A stretch of DNA of 53,377 nt from positions 1 to 53,377 of the forward strand of contig NZ_FOAR01000029.1 of the NCBI RefSeq assembly GCF_900109755.1. Direction: 5' to 3'. Positions 44,854 to 53,299 of the stretch are shown piece after piece (the stretch's first letter is position 1; each line of letters opens with the position of its first letter). The stretch is from Pseudomonas agarici. Lineage in GTDB: Bacteria > Pseudomonadota > Gammaproteobacteria > Pseudomonadales > Pseudomonadaceae. The position numbers were made by a program, and so were the translations under genes. The notes beneath the pieces are model-generated. The model saw nothing but the letters and a program-made list of their open reading frames with translations, was not told where the DNA came from and made no database searches.

Positions 44854-45084
44854 GGTTTACCTGAAGTGGAAGCCAGCGGGGGCAAGCGAGGGCAGGGCGA
44901 AGAGCAAGGAATGGTACGCAAATACCGACGATGCGGCCAGTCCGGTACAACTGCGTTGTTGGCCGGTATGGCGAAAAAAATCGGGGATGGATACTAGTTG
45001 AATAGTCCTACAGCAGCTACTTTGTACAAGCCCGCGCAGGCAGGAGCCTGTGTTTCCAGCAAATAAAAGCAAGAGAGTCGGCTT

Positions 45085-46812
45085 ATGAAGTTTGAACCCC
45101 TTTCGCGCTCGCTTCTGGCGATAGCGCTGATTTTGGCTGTTTCCCCTGTCCACGCCGCTTCCCAGACACCCGTCGCCGGGGAAAACGGCATGGTGGTTAC
45201 GGCGCAGCATCTGGCGACTCATGTCGGTGTCGACGTACTCAAGGCCGGCGGCAACGCGGTTGATGCCGCCGTCGCGGTGGGTTATGCGCTGGCGGTGGTC
45301 TACCCGGCGGCGGGCAACCTCGGCGGTGGCGGTTTCATGACCGTGCAGTTGGCCGATGGCCGCAAGACCTTCCTCGATTTCCGCGAAAAAGCACCCCTGG
45401 CCGCCACCGCCAACATGTATCTGGACAAGGACGGTAATGTCATTCCGGACCTGAGTGCCAAAGGGCATCTGGCGGTCGCCGTGCCGGGTACCGTTTCAGG
45501 CATGGAGCTGGCGCTGGAAAAATACGGCACAAAAAAACGTGCTGAAGTTATCGCCCCGGCGATCAAGCTCGCCGAGCAAGGTTTTGTGCTGGAGCAGGGC
45601 GATATCGACCTGCTGCACACCGCTACCGCCGACTTCAAGAAGGATATCCACGACTCGGGCTCGATCTTCCTGAACAAGGGCGAGCCGATGCAGGTGGGTC
45701 AGAAACTGGTGCAGAAAGACCTGGCCAAGACGCTACGCGAGATCTCGGCCAAGGGCACCGATGGTTTTTACAAGGGCTGGGTCGCCAAGGCTATTGTCGA
45801 TTCGAGCCAGGCCGGCAAGGGCATTATTACCCAGGTCGACCTCGACAAGTACAAGACCCGCGAACTGGCGCCCATCGAGTGCGATTATCGTGGCTATCAT
45901 GTCGTCTCGGCTCCCCCACCCAGTTCGGGCGGGGTGGTGATCTGCCAGATTATGAATATCCTCGAAGGCTATCCGATGGACAAGCTGGGCTATCATTCGG
46001 CCCAGGGCCTGCACTATCAGATCGAGGCCATGCGTCACGCCTATGTCGACCGCAACAGCTATCTGGGCGATCCCGATTTCGTCAAGAACCCGGTAGCCCA
46101 CCTGTTGGACAAGGGTTACGCCGAGAAGCTACGAGCCGCCATCGATCCGCACAAAGCCGGGATCTCCAAGGACATCAATCCAGGCGTGGCGCCCCATGAA
46201 GGTAACAACACCACCCATTACTCGATCATCGACAAATGGGGCAACGCGGTGTCAGTGACTTATACCCTCAACGGCTGGTTCGGTGCTGGCGTCATGGCGA
46301 GCAAGACCGGGATCCTCCTCAATGACGAGATGGACGACTTCACCTCCAAGGTCGGTGCGCCGAACATGTACGGTCTGGTCCAGGGCGAAGCGAACGCTAT
46401 CGCTCCGGGCAAGACGCCACTGTCGTCGATGAGCCCGACCATCGTCACTAAGGACGGCAAGACCGTCATGGTGGTCGGTACTCCGGGTGGCAGTCGGATA
46501 ATCACTGCGACCTTGTTGACTATCCTCAATGTCATTGACTATAAGATGAATATTCAGGAAGCGGTGGATGCGCCGCGTTTCCACCAGCAGTGGTTGCCGG
46601 AGGAAACCAATATCGAGGCCTTCGCACTAAGCCCGGACACGCAGAAGATTCTTGAAGGTTGGGGCCACAAGTTTGCCGGTCCCCAACCGTTGAATCACCT
46701 GGCGGCCATCCTGGTTGGCGCGCCTTCTCTCGACGGCAAGCCGGTGGGTAACAACCGCTTCTACGGGGCGAATGACCCTCGTCGCAATACCGGGCTGTCG
46801 CTGGGTTACTGA
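45085..46812 (+). CDS. ggt: Gamma-glutamyltranspeptidase, periplasmic
   Basis: Ggt hydrolyses or transfers the gamma-glutamyl group of glutathione and related amides in the periplasm. The 575-residue precursor has a signal peptide (SLLAIALILAVSPVHA), the large-subunit start GMVVTAQHLATHVGVDVLKA, and the autoprocessing site before Thr376 in GNNTTHYSIIDKWGNAV, whose Thr is the N-terminal nucleophile of the small subunit. The small subunit also has TPLSSMSPTIV and the oxyanion-side GTPGGSRI. The start ATG has an AAGAGAG tract upstream. It is divergent from SulP; a hairpin (46826-46860) follows the stop. Confidence 0.95.
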   Translation: MKFEPLSRSLLAIALILAVSPVHAASQTPVAGENGMVVTAQHLATHVGVDVLKAGGNAVDAAVAVGYALAVVYPAAGNLGGGGFMTVQLADGRKTFLDFREKAPLAATANMYLDKDGNVIPDLSAKGHLAVAVPGTVSGMELALEKYGTKKRAEVIAPAIKLAEQGFVLEQGDIDLLHTATADFKKDIHDSGSIFLNKGEPMQVGQKLVQKDLAKTLREISAKGTDGFYKGWVAKAIVDSSQAGKGIITQVDLDKYKTRELAPIECDYRGYHVVSAPPPSSGGVVICQIMNILEGYPMDKLGYHSAQGLHYQIEAMRHAYVDRNSYLGDPDFVKNPVAHLLDKGYAEKLRAAIDPHKAGISKDINPGVAPHEGNNTTHYSIIDKWGNAVSVTYTLNGWFGAGVMASKTGILLNDEMDDFTSKVGAPNMYGLVQGEANAIAPGKTPLSSMSPTIVTKDGKTVMVVGTPGGSRIITATLLTILNVIDYKMNIQEAVDAPRFHQQWLPEETNIEAFALSPDTQKILEGWGHKFAGPQPLNHLAAILVGAPSLDGKPVGNNRFYGANDPRRNTGLSLGY

Positions 46813-46825
46813 GTTCTGGCAAGTG

Positions 46826-46860
46826 GCGGGGCAGGTGCGTGCATTGCGAGTCTGTCCCGC
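46826..46860 (+). terminator. Hairpin after ggt
   Basis: GCGGGGCAG and CTGTCCCGC pair over 9 positions with one G-T pair and a 17-nt loop, 14 bp after the stop. No T-run. Confidence 0.5.
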
Positions 46861-46881
46861 TTAGTCGGAGTTGTTGGCGGT

Positions 46882-47337
46882 TCATGGTCGGGTTTGCGGG
46901 AAGATGATGATCTCGACATCCCTATTCTTATAGCGTTTTCCATCCACTGGCAGTAGCGCGAGTTCCTGTATTTCTTCAACATTCCTGACCCGCATGATCA
47001 CGCCGACCGAGCTCTGTCTGCGTGCTTCATTCATCCACTGGCCGATGTCCTCGAAGGTGACGCGACGTCCCGTGGCGTCTGGATAATCCAGGCCGTATAG
47101 CATGAACCGCGGATCGAGGTTGGCATAGCCGGCCTGACCGGCGATCAGGCTGAAACTCATGAACAGCAACGCCGAGGCGAAACTCTTGGCTGATCTGGGC
47201 ATAACGGGTTTCGTCGGGAATCCACAGGCCGTGAACATCGTGGGCAGCAGGTAGAACAACCCGAAGGCCAGTATCAATACCGGTAGCGACCAGCGCTTGA
47301 GTGTTGCGAGAGAGAGAGGAAAGCAGTGTGTGTTCAT
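46882..47337 (-). pseudogene. arnT: Decayed arnT (lipid A aminoarabinose transferase), internally deleted and frameshifted
   Basis: The 151-codon open frame is a mosaic of arnT pieces. It opens with a first membrane helix typical of ArnT (KRWSLPVLILAFGLFYLLP). The next ArnT block, HGLWIPDETRYAQISQE, is present but in another reading frame (47230-47180 region). The frame then picks up KSFASALLFMSFSLIAGQAG and NLDP, which belong ~60 residues further on in intact ArnT. It then jumps to a C-terminal block (LYGLDYPDATGRRV and onward to the stop). Intact ArnT is about 550 residues; over 350 are missing. The remnant could still be translated, but not as a transferase. The other arn genes are absent; an Ais-like phosphatase gene follows upstream. 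Confidence 0.8.
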
Positions 47338-47348
47338 GAGCCGACCTT

Positions 47349-47373
47349 AGCGGTATATACCGCTTCAAGCGGT
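47349..47373. promoter_or_regulatory. Perfect 16-bp palindrome plus half-site before arnT remnant
   Basis: AGCGGTATATACCGCT (47349-47364) is an exact palindrome, with a further AGCGGT half-site at 47368. It sits 12 bp upstream of the arnT start, where an operator would lie. The regulator is not known. Confidence 0.55.
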
Positions 47374-47639
47374 TTTAACCAAAGGTGAGAACTTGGCAAC
47401 TCTGATGTTCGGTGATCAAGTTGCTCAGCAATCGAGTTGTTTAATAGTGAAGTGTGACAGGCCTTTGACGAACGCTCGCCCACGGGCACTCAAGTCCGGT
47501 TGCCCACTGGATAAGGTGGCCGTGGCGAGTGCAGTGGATCGGTTTCAGACGATGAGAATTGTTTTAAGAAAAGTTGTTAAAAAAGTGCATTCACACTACG
47601 GCTTGTTGCATTTTTTAGGCGTTTAAAGTTGCAAAATAT

Positions 47640-48296
47640 TTATTGCATGCCGTTCATTTTTTTGTTGCCGAGAGTGGTTTGCCAATTCTCCGCATTGATG
47701 ACTCCGAGCATTTTCAACTGACCATCGGCGCCCACGGAAACAAGGATCGAACTGGTGTATTCGCTTTTCACCTCATGCCGATAACCCAACTCTTTTTCGA
47801 GGTCATCAATACAACCGCTGTGGGTCACCAGCACCAGATTGCGATGTGCTGCCTTGTGCGCGACTGCGTCCCGGCCCAGGGCCGGCCCGCAGCTCAGCAG
47901 CCAGTCAGCGCTGATCGCGGTTTTGCCGAACATTGCTTGTGCGGTTTGAGTGGTCCGGGTGGTCGGACTGCTCAGCACATCGGTATTGTCCATGCCGACA
48001 GCCTGGAAGGCTTGGCCCACGTCGACCGCGGAGCGGCTGCCCAGTCGGGTAATGCCATCCTCGGGACCCAGGCACGCATGGCTTGAACGATCGCAGCGCT
48101 CGGCATGGCGTACCAATACGATAATGTCACCAGCCTTCCAGTGAGCATAAACGCTGGCGCTGCTCATCGGGTCGTTGAGCGCCAGGTCGAGGTGCGATTT
48201 GGGCCACAAGGCAAAGCCGGTCATGAGCAACGCCATAAGTGCTATAGCACCTGCCAGAAACATAGGCTTGAACCGGCATTGAATGACCGGTCGCAT
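47640..48296 (-). CDS. Histidine phosphatase family protein, Ais/PmrG-like
   Basis: A 218-residue protein with one N-terminal membrane helix or uncleaved signal (MFLAGAIALMALLMTGFALW) and a histidine phosphatase domain: IIVLVRHAERCD with the catalytic His64, VLSSPTTRTTQTAQAMF, and the second His in LVTHSGCIDD. Membrane-anchored members (Ais, PmrG) remove the phosphate from heptose II of the LPS core in the periplasm. They are often encoded beside arn genes, and here the neighbour is a broken arnT. So an LPS role is plausible. An alternative GTG start lies about ten codons earlier after GAGGGTGA. Confidence 0.78.
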   Translation of the reverse strand: MRPVIQCRFKPMFLAGAIALMALLMTGFALWPKSHLDLALNDPMSSASVYAHWKAGDIIVLVRHAERCDRSSHACLGPEDGITRLGSRSAVDVGQAFQAVGMDNTDVLSSPTTRTTQTAQAMFGKTAISADWLLSCGPALGRDAVAHKAAHRNLVLVTHSGCIDDLEKELGYRHEVKSEYTSSILVSVGADGQLKMLGVINAENWQTTLGNKKMNGMQ

Positions 48297-48557
48297 GACA
48301 TCAGGGATAACCACAAACTCACCCTCTGGCAATTCAGAAAAGGCGTATTTGCAAACCCGCCCGGAAAATGACAATGACCATCACGCAATATCCAATGGAT
48401 GTTGCGTGGTAGTAATTTACGAAGGCGCAAGTGGGAGCGAAGTGAAAGCGTTGTGAAAAATTTGGAAGTCCGTCAATCCCCATATTTCCGTTGTCTTTTG
48501 CAGCGTGTGGAAACATTTTGGCAGGGGATTGCGGCGGTTGACGCACTGAGGGAAGGG

Positions 48558-49001
48558 TTATTCGCCGCGGATATATTGCTCGAGCTGACGAATCAGGTCG
48601 GCCTGTTCGGTGATAGCCTCTTTGACCAGGTCGCCTATGGACAGCAGGCCGATCAATTGGCCTTCTTCGACCACCGGCAGATGGCGCAGGTGTTTATCGG
48701 TCATGAGGGCCATGCAGGTCTCGACACTCTGGTGGGAGTCCACGGTGATGACCGGTGCGTTCATGATCTCGCCGACCTGAGTGGAGACCGAGCTGAGTCC
48801 TTTGAGGATCACCTTGCGCGCATAGTCCCGCTCGCTGATGATGCCGAGCACCTCGCCGTTTTTGCCGATCACCGGCAGGGCACCGATGTTTTTCTCGGCC
48901 ATCTTGATCAGCGCCTCGAACACCGTGTGGTCGTTGTGGATTGTGTAGACTTCCTGATGCTGGCTACCCTTGAGCTTCAGCAGTTCTGCAACGGTTTTCA
49001 T
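48558..49001 (-). CDS. CBS-domain protein
   Basis: A 147-residue cytosolic protein made of two tandem CBS domains: YTIHNDHTVFEALIKMAEKN with LPVIGKNGEVLGIISERDYA, and VITVDSHQSVETCMALMTDK with LPVVEEGQLIGLLSIGDLV. The pair should form a Bateman module that binds adenine nucleotides (AMP, ATP or NADH). No enzyme domain is attached. Stand-alone CBS proteins of this size regulate other proteins; the partner is unknown. Start ATG has GGGAGAG upstream. It is alone between opposite-facing spacers. Confidence 0.88.
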   Translation of the reverse strand: MKTVAELLKLKGSQHQEVYTIHNDHTVFEALIKMAEKNIGALPVIGKNGEVLGIISERDYARKVILKGLSSVSTQVGEIMNAPVITVDSHQSVETCMALMTDKHLRHLPVVEEGQLIGLLSIGDLVKEAITEQADLIRQLEQYIRGE

Positions 49002-49170
49002 GGATGGCTCTCCCGTGCGGCTCTCGTGCGGTGGCTATGACACGGCCACACTCCATCGCGACCGTTCTTACAGAATCGTAGACGGATCCCGCGAGGACGA
49101 TGCAGAAAGCAGCCTATAGGCGCTGAAAAAAGTCGTGGCCCGATCTTTTCGCTGCTCATTGAGCCAAGCC

Positions 49171-49929
49171 TCAATCGACAGCCTGCAAGGGGATAAAGCG
49201 GTAGTGACCCGTGCCCGATGAGGTAATTTCAGCCCCGTGGGCAAGCAGTACCTGGGTGCTGTGCATATCCGCCAGTTGAAAAGCCCATTGCTGTTGTGGG
49301 TGCTCGCCCGCCTGATCCGCTGCCGTCTGCTCGATAGCGGCCAGGAACGCGTCCATATCGGGCAGATAAGTGGCAAAGCCGTTGCCCTTGAGGGCGGTAG
49401 TAGCGATACCGAGGCGGACACAGATTGCCGCCTTGGCCGCGATATCCTCGCGGTCGGCCTGGCGCGAGCGGTCAATCAGTTCGGCCAGTTCCTGGTCCAC
49501 CAATTTCCCGCCGGCAATCAGGACCGAGCCTTGTTCCCACGATTGCGGCGGACAATCCTTATGGTCGATACGCAACCTGATATGCGGGTTGATCTCCGCC
49601 GGATAAATACGGCAGACCAGCGGTCGCCGTTCGTAGATACCGCAACGATTGTCGACATCGAGGTGGCGACACGGCCCGTTGTTGTAGGCCGCGAACGTCA
49701 CCGCTAACCATGCTTGGATCGTTCCACTGGTGATCAGCACGGAACGGCGGTGGGCGTGCTCGAACTGCTCCTCGGCCACGCCATGACCGTTTTCCAGGAA
49801 TGCCTCCAGCAGCACGATGACTGTACCGCCATCCACGGCCCATTGGCGGGACTCCTCAAGGGTCAATGGAACGTAATGATCGTTACAGCACTTGCCGCAG
49901 CCCACGCAGGAAAATCGTGTGTTGATCAA
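49171..49929 (-). CDS. YkgJ-family cysteine-cluster protein
   Basis: A 252-residue protein with the CxxCxxCC-type zinc/iron cluster of YkgJ (FSCVGCGKCCNDHYVPLT) and the second Cys group NGPCRHLDVDNRCGIYERRP, VCRIYP. Such proteins are thought to chelate zinc or Fe-S; no clear role. The rest is helical and acidic. The start is TTG, which fits GAGG seven bases upstream and gives MINTRFSC; no ATG precedes the cluster. The last 17 residues (SSGTGHYRFIPLQAVD) look normal. It stands alone. Confidence 0.82.
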   Translation of the reverse strand: MINTRFSCVGCGKCCNDHYVPLTLEESRQWAVDGGTVIVLLEAFLENGHGVAEEQFEHAHRRSVLITSGTIQAWLAVTFAAYNNGPCRHLDVDNRCGIYERRPLVCRIYPAEINPHIRLRIDHKDCPPQSWEQGSVLIAGGKLVDQELAELIDRSRQADREDIAAKAAICVRLGIATTALKGNGFATYLPDMDAFLAAIEQTAADQAGEHPQQQWAFQLADMHSTQVLLAHGAEITSSGTGHYRFIPLQAVD

Positions 49930-50066
49930 CTCGCTACCTCATCCAATTCTTTTTTTGAACCGACGCGCGCGTGCCGGCACCCGTGATTGCACGGGGTTTT
50001 GCCTGTGGAGGGTGTGATATTACATTTCGTTACAGGCGGACTGAAATAAACTTCAGGCGCCGCTGT

Positions 50067-50977
50067 TCAGATGCTGTGCCGGCTGCGCCGAAACTGCCCC
50101 GGAGGCAGGCCTTGGGTGGCCTTGAAGCGACGCGAGAAGTAAGCGTCGTCGGCGAATCCGCACAGTTGGGCAATCTGGCTCACCGGTCGCTCGCTGTTGA
50201 GCAGGTAAGTGCGCGCCAGGTGCATGCGACGCTCCAGGACCAACTCCGAGAAGGTGTTACCGGTTTCCTTGCGCAACAGGTGCGTCAGGTAGTTGGGCGA
50301 CAGAAAGGCCGCTTCGGCGGTGTCTTTAAGGTTCAGTGTCGGGTCGGCGATATGCTCGCGCAGGTAGCTCGATACCCGCGCCAACGCATCCCGTCGCCCA
50401 CGCCGCGCCGCCCTGTTCGCTGATAGGGTCAGCAGTTCATCGGCATACAGGCTACAAACCTTGCCGGTCAGTTGCACAGGCAGCCCTTGAGTGCCTGGCG
50501 AGTGCCGAGATCGCGGCCCCGATCCAGTTCGCGCATTTTCTCCAACAACGCCTGGACCTCGGCAAAGTCGTGGTCGGCGAGGATGAAATCCAGGTGCTCC
50601 TGATGCTGAAACGGCGACAACTGCGGTAGGTCATGAATGGAAAGATCCTCCAGGTCCAACGGATCGCAGTCCAGGTGAGGCAGAAAAAACGCCTGGGAAA
50701 AATTGATCAGGACAAAGTTGCTCTCTTGCGGGTGCGGAATCAGGTGCAGACGATGGGGCAGGATAAAGGCCAATGCCTGGCGCGGATAAGGCCGGATGGC
50801 GCCGCCGATGTGTTGCACGGTATCGCCCCCGAGATTGATCTGGATCTGGAAGTAGTCATGCCGGTGCGGGGTGACAATGGCTGGCCGGGCCTGTTTGTCA
50901 CGAATATAGAAATCCGTGCGGTCGCTACGTTGTTGCATGCCGTAGGTGCGCACACGTGAAGGGATCGACATCGACAC
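50067..50977 (-). pseudogene. AraC-family regulator split by a frameshift
   Basis: The two halves are on the same strand in different frames and overlap by ten bases. The upstream part (50977-50468) has an AraC-type sensing cupin (TPHRHDYFQIQINLGGDTVQ, LINFSQAFFLPHLDCD) and ends TRQALKGCLCN. The downstream part (50477-50067) continues QLTGKVCSLYADELLTLSAN and carries both AraC helix-turn-helices (HIADPTLNLKDTAEAAFLSP, PVSQIAQLCGFADDAYFSRR). Joined, they make a normal ~300-residue AraC protein. One base too many or too few near 50465-50480 breaks it. It could be a sequencing error or a recent loss. It lies downstream of the FAH-type gene. Confidence 0.85.
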
Positions 50978-51104
50978 GGTCCTGGATGGCGGAAGCGGGA
51001 TGTCGTCATTTTAGGCTTTGTACGAAATGTTTTCGAGCGAGGACCTGCTTGCATCGCAGCGCGGGCGGGTGCAGATCACATAGGCTACCAGTCCTCGATC
51101 AGGG

Positions 51105-51270
51105 CTAGTGGCCTGTGTGGTGAGTTCTATTAGCCAATTTCGAATGCCAGAAACCCATGGCCGACGTTGCTGTTCCTCGCCATATCCCGGCTATGACTCG
51201 TCACAGCGCCTTGGTCATGGACTTCTGGCATTTGAACTTAAGCTAATAAACTCACCGTACAGGTCACTAG
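51105..51270 (+). mobile_element. MITE-like palindromic element, best copy B
   Basis: 160 bp between two TA dinucleotides, each within CTAG. The left arm TAGTGGCCTGTGTGGTGAGT and right arm (reverse complement TAGTGACCTGTACGGTGAGT) match over about 55 bp, including AATGCCAGAA in both. There is no open frame of note. The right CTAG contains the TAG stop of the FAH-type gene. Three other copies are in this window. Confidence 0.88.
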
Positions 51271-51956
51271 CCGATGGTCAACTCGAAGCTGGCGATGCCC
51301 TCGATTCCGGCGTTGACCCGGTCGCCTGGTAGCAACGGGCCGACGCCCGCCGGTGTGCCGGTGAAGATCAGGTCGCCAGGCTGCAGTCCGACCGAGTGCG
51401 ATACATGGCTGATCACATCGCGGACCGACCAGATCTGGTCCGTCAGGTCGCCGCGTTGGCGCTCGACATCGTTGACCTTTAGCCAGATGGCCCCGCTGTC
51501 TGGGTGCCCCAGTGCCGTGGCGCGGCGCAAGGCGGTGCAGGGTGCCGACTCGTCGAAGCCCTTGGCCCAGTCCCATGGCCGGCCGAGCTTCTTGGCTTGG
51601 GCCTGGATGTCCCGACGGGTCAGGTCGAGGCCGACGCCGTAGCCCCAGACATGGCGAAGAGCGTCGGCCGGATCGATTCCGGTACCGCCTTCACCGATGG
51701 CTACCACCAGTTCGATTTCGTGGTGCAAGTCCTGAGTCAGTGGCGGGTAAGTGATCACGCCAGTTGCCGGCACCACCGCATCGGCGGGTTTCATGAAAAA
51801 GAACGGCGGCTCGCGGTCAGGGTCATGGCCCATTTCCCGAGCATGTTCGGAGTAGTTGCGACCGACACAGAACACCCGGCGGATGGGGAAACGTGTCGAT
51901 TCGCCTTCGACGGCCATGGAAGGGGTGGGATGGGGGGTGAATACATAGTCGCTCAT
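51267..51956 (-). CDS. Fumarylacetoacetate hydrolase family protein (fumarylpyruvate hydrolase type)
   Basis: A 229-residue FAH-fold enzyme that cleaves a C-C bond in fumarylpyruvate or a like beta-diketone. Family sites are VFCVGRNYSEHAREMGHDPD, FFFMKPADAVVP, DLHHEIELVVAIGEGG (metal-binding Glu pair), GVGLDLTRRDIQAQAKKLG and GDLIFTGTPAGVGPLLPGD. The size and VGRNYSEHA fit the gentisate-pathway hydrolase. Other gentisate genes are not in the window, so it may act on another substrate. The TAG stop is part of the CTAG border of a MITE-like element. Confidence 0.88.
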   Translation of the reverse strand: MSDYVFTPHPTPSMAVEGESTRFPIRRVFCVGRNYSEHAREMGHDPDREPPFFFMKPADAVVPATGVITYPPLTQDLHHEIELVVAIGEGGTGIDPADALRHVWGYGVGLDLTRRDIQAQAKKLGRPWDWAKGFDESAPCTALRRATALGHPDSGAIWLKVNDVERQRGDLTDQIWSVRDVISHVSHSVGLQPGDLIFTGTPAGVGPLLPGDRVNAGIEGIASFELTIG

Positions 51957-52292
51957 GCGGGTTTTCCTCGTGGAAGTCTGGCCGTGGGTGATTGGTCACG
52001 ACTCAAGTGTGGGGCAGCAGGAGCGGCGTAAATTGGACAAATCCAACAAGCTTCTGGACTTTCCCAGGCAGTCATACTTCTGTGAGAGGCGCAAAGTGTG
52101 GCGATCAAGGAGTATTGACTGAAGAATTATGGCGATAAGGCGTTTGGTGGAACGCCGCCTCGCCGCGTTGAGCGGCGAAGCAGCTACCAAACCAATTGCC
52201 CCGGTTTGACTGATGCCGCGAATTTTCTGGTTTCAGGGGCACTTCGACCCAGCATGGGTAAGCCCATTCGCCACAACATTCGGAGTGAGCGG
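51957..52292. other. 336-bp gap with an extended hairpin
   Basis: No supported gene; a 74-codon minus-strand frame here looks like noise. An imperfect long hairpin spans 52142-52192: outer arms GTTTGGT / ACCAAAC and a 7-bp perfect core TCGCCGC-GTTGA-GCGGCGA. It lies downstream of the 103-residue hypothetical gene and could be its terminator or a REP-type repeat. Confidence 0.5.
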
Positions 52293-52604
52293 CTAGGCGC
52301 TCTTCGCCAAGGCTTGGTGGAAAGCCCATTTGGCCTTCAGCGCTTGTAGGACGTCGCTTATGAAATCCTTGTCCGCTGCCGCTTTCTTGCCAACGTAGCC
52401 CTGGCCGCGACGGTACATCTTGAGGTAGGCGAACAGTTCGGAGCGGGCCTGGGTAAAGGCGTGCTCGTCGGTGTAGGGTGAGCGGGCGTCGAGTCTTACA
52501 TCCCCGGCCCGGTTAATCCAGAGGATATGATCGTCGTGGCTGTCTTTGCGCGAGGCGAATAGTCGAGCCAGTTCATCGATAGTCGGTTGATTGTTCAGAT
52601 TCAT
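52293..52604 (-). CDS. Hypothetical protein, 103 residues
   Basis: A small soluble protein, MNLNNQPTIDELARLFASRK, then DDHILWINRAGDVRLDARSP and SELFAYLKMYRRGQGYVGKK. The composition is balanced and helical, with no signal peptide or membrane helix. The purine run AAAGGGG lies 8-9 bases before the ATG. Family not recognised, though it looks like a conserved Pseudomonas hypothetical. It stands alone. Confidence 0.68.
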   Translation of the reverse strand: MNLNNQPTIDELARLFASRKDSHDDHILWINRAGDVRLDARSPYTDEHAFTQARSELFAYLKMYRRGQGYVGKKAAADKDFISDVLQALKAKWAFHQALAKSA

Positions 52605-53212
52605 GTTAAAGCCCCTTTGACCACTCGTTAATCTGTCTGGTTTACGTGTGCATCATTGCCAAGACGGCGAATTGCTGCGATGCCATGCGCGGACAATCGT
52701 GTCCGTGAAGCATGGCGCCGGCCCTGGGCGTGATTCATGTAGTGACTAAAAAATGCCGCTACATGGCGTTTCAACGAGACGAAGCGGCAGCGCAATCCTT
52801 GAACGGCGCCGACCACAGCAACGGAGTCAGCCACAAGCATTTTGAGGACGTTAGGCCGGTGCTTCTCGCCCGTTTGGACGATCACGACAGGTCAGCTTCA
52901 TCAATCTGCCTTGTGGGCAGTACAGATCCGGAACAGCTCGACGGCTTGTCGAGCTTGTTGTAACAACCACTTTTGCAACGCTCCCGATCAGGGAGACGAG
53001 CTCATCATGCAAGTGCGGAAAGCAGGCGTCAATCGTTTTGTAGTGAATATTTTATAGCACTACATATTGCTGATCCAACACTTCTTGTAACACTGAAAAG
53101 GGACCAAGTAGGCGAAATATGACCATGTGGTCTTGGTTCTTCAGGAAGTACGTGCCGGTCGCGCCTTTTTCCCAGAACTCATTGCGCCCTCCTGAAAATA
53201 GACCGGAAGGTG

Positions 53213-53236
53213 TAAAGCTTATTCAGGACGGGACAA
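53213..53236 (-). repeat. 24-bp dispersed repeat, copy 2
   Basis: On the minus strand it reads TTGTCCCGTCCTGAATAAGC plus TTTA, one mismatch from the copy next to tRNA-Val, and in the opposite orientation. Confidence 0.6.
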
Positions 53237-53243
53237 AAGCACG

Positions 53244-53270
53244 AAAAAAAACCCGGCTGACAAGGCCGGG
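53244..53270 (-). terminator. Intrinsic terminator of the right-edge gene
   Basis: On the minus strand CCCGGC / GCCGGG (6-bp stem, 7-nt loop) is followed by eight T residues, 30 bp after the stop codon of the edge gene. Confidence 0.85.
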
Positions 53271-53299
53271 CTTTGGGTTGGATGTTGCGGTAAAGCCAC

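Larger units (their letters stand above)
52605..53299. other. 695-bp gap with gene remnant, repeat and terminator
   Basis: No intact gene. On the minus strand a frame from about 53220 to 53052 reads protein-like (NEFWEKGATGTYFLKNQDHM, then VIFRLLGPFSVLQEVLDQQY and stop) but has no start codon. It follows the 24-bp repeat at 53213-53236 and may be the relic of an insertion. The last 60 bp carry the terminator of the gene at the right edge. Confidence 0.5.

Noticed and set aside
47640..48374. Longer start for the histidine phosphatase (26 extra residues)
   Set aside because: The extension places a polar segment before the membrane helix and has no better initiation signal.
52105..52329. 74-codon minus-strand frame between the FAH-type gene and the small hypothetical gene
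   Set aside because: It overlaps the extended hairpin region and has a composition rich in Cys, Trp and Pro typical of noise.
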